Origin: Paenibacillus physcomitrellae
GTDB lineage: Bacteria > Bacillota > Bacilli > Paenibacillales > Paenibacillaceae
Assembly: GCF_002240225.1 (NCBI RefSeq)
Contig: NZ_CP022584.1
Span: forward strand, 4,058,094 to 4,122,093
DNA: 64,000 nucleotides
Direction of reading: 5' to 3'
Shown here: positions 63,963-64,000 of the stretch, in pieces
Layout of the letters: each line of letters opens with the position of its first letter
Position numbering within the stretch: position 1 is the first letter of the stretch
The notes under the pieces: generated by a model
Told to the model about the DNA's origin: nothing
The model's input: only the letters and a program-made list of their open reading frames with translations
Databases searched by the model: none
Made by a program: the position numbers and the translations under genes

Positions 63963-64000
63963 ATCCCCCGCCTGTCGCCTGGCTGCGATTAGCGGGGGAT
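63963..64000 (+). terminator. Terminator-like hairpin at the window end
   Basis: ATCCCCCGC pairs with GCGGGGGAT, which is the last base of the window. The T-run, if any, lies beyond it. Confidence 0.6.

Overview
The window looks like a chromosomal segment of a Gram-positive, spore-forming member of the Firmicutes, most likely Paenibacillus or a close relative. The evidence is strong GGAGG-type ribosome binding sites with frequent TTG/GTG starts, moderate GC, many intrinsic terminators, a spore-coat transglutaminase (tgl), an S-layer-anchored GH18 protein, YpsA, class Ib nrdIEF, futalosine-route menaquinone genes and an RND pump with no outer-membrane partner. No tRNA, rRNA, insertion sequence, prophage or CRISPR array was recognised. 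The species call is an inference from gene content.

Layout. 0-7.4 kb: end of secA, a small ORF, aldo/keto reductase, DoxX, tgl, thrC, GNAT, FrnE-type DsbA, and a thioredoxin-reductase-like flavoprotein paired with an Rrf2 regulator. 7.6-16.1 kb: RND pump, metNIQ-like importer, chemoreceptor, ypsA. 16.2-22.2 kb: SGNH hydrolase, Gfo/Idh/MocA oxidoreductase, MarR plus isochorismatase-like hydrolase, two unknown proteins, HAD hydrolase. 22.2-31.6 kb: heterodimeric ABC exporter, a leader region and hflX, an ABC-2 transporter (two permeases and ATPase), a lipoprotein. 31.7-41.3 kb: cupin, alpha-galactosidase with divergent AraC regulator, an aminoglycoside nucleotidyltransferase remnant, Dabb protein, mqnB-mqnD, polysaccharide deacetylase, Lrp, Mug. 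41.4-47.4 kb: nrdIEF, then an MFS pump with divergent ArsR regulator. 47.6-57.9 kb: aldo/keto reductase, TPP riboswitch with thiM-thiD, ABM protein, exonuclease-BRCT, pirin, mntH, SDR, GH1 beta-glucosidase. 58-64 kb: PatB-type lyase, SLH-GH18 protein, and an HTH-PBP regulator divergent from modA-modB, with the window ending in a terminator.

The most notable signal is the 686-bp region before hflX. It holds a 14-codon ORF with a ribosome binding site whose residues 6-8 are Arg-Leu-Arg, the macrolide-arrest motif at the same position and total length as in the ErmD leader peptide. An intrinsic terminator follows, and an arm of it can also pair with a downstream sequence that has its own T-tract. 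This looks like an antibiotic-sensing attenuator in front of the ribosome-splitting GTPase gene hflX. Other readable regulation includes a 32-bp perfect palindrome before marR, a paired operator-like motif for Rrf2 at both its own and the neighbouring flavoprotein promoter, an NrdR-box-like sequence between the -35 and -10 of nrdIEF, an MntR-box-like sequence on the mntH promoter, a 13-bp motif upstream of both the MFS and the arsR gene, and a TPP riboswitch with terminator. Many intergenic spacers carry short, unrelated tandem repeats.
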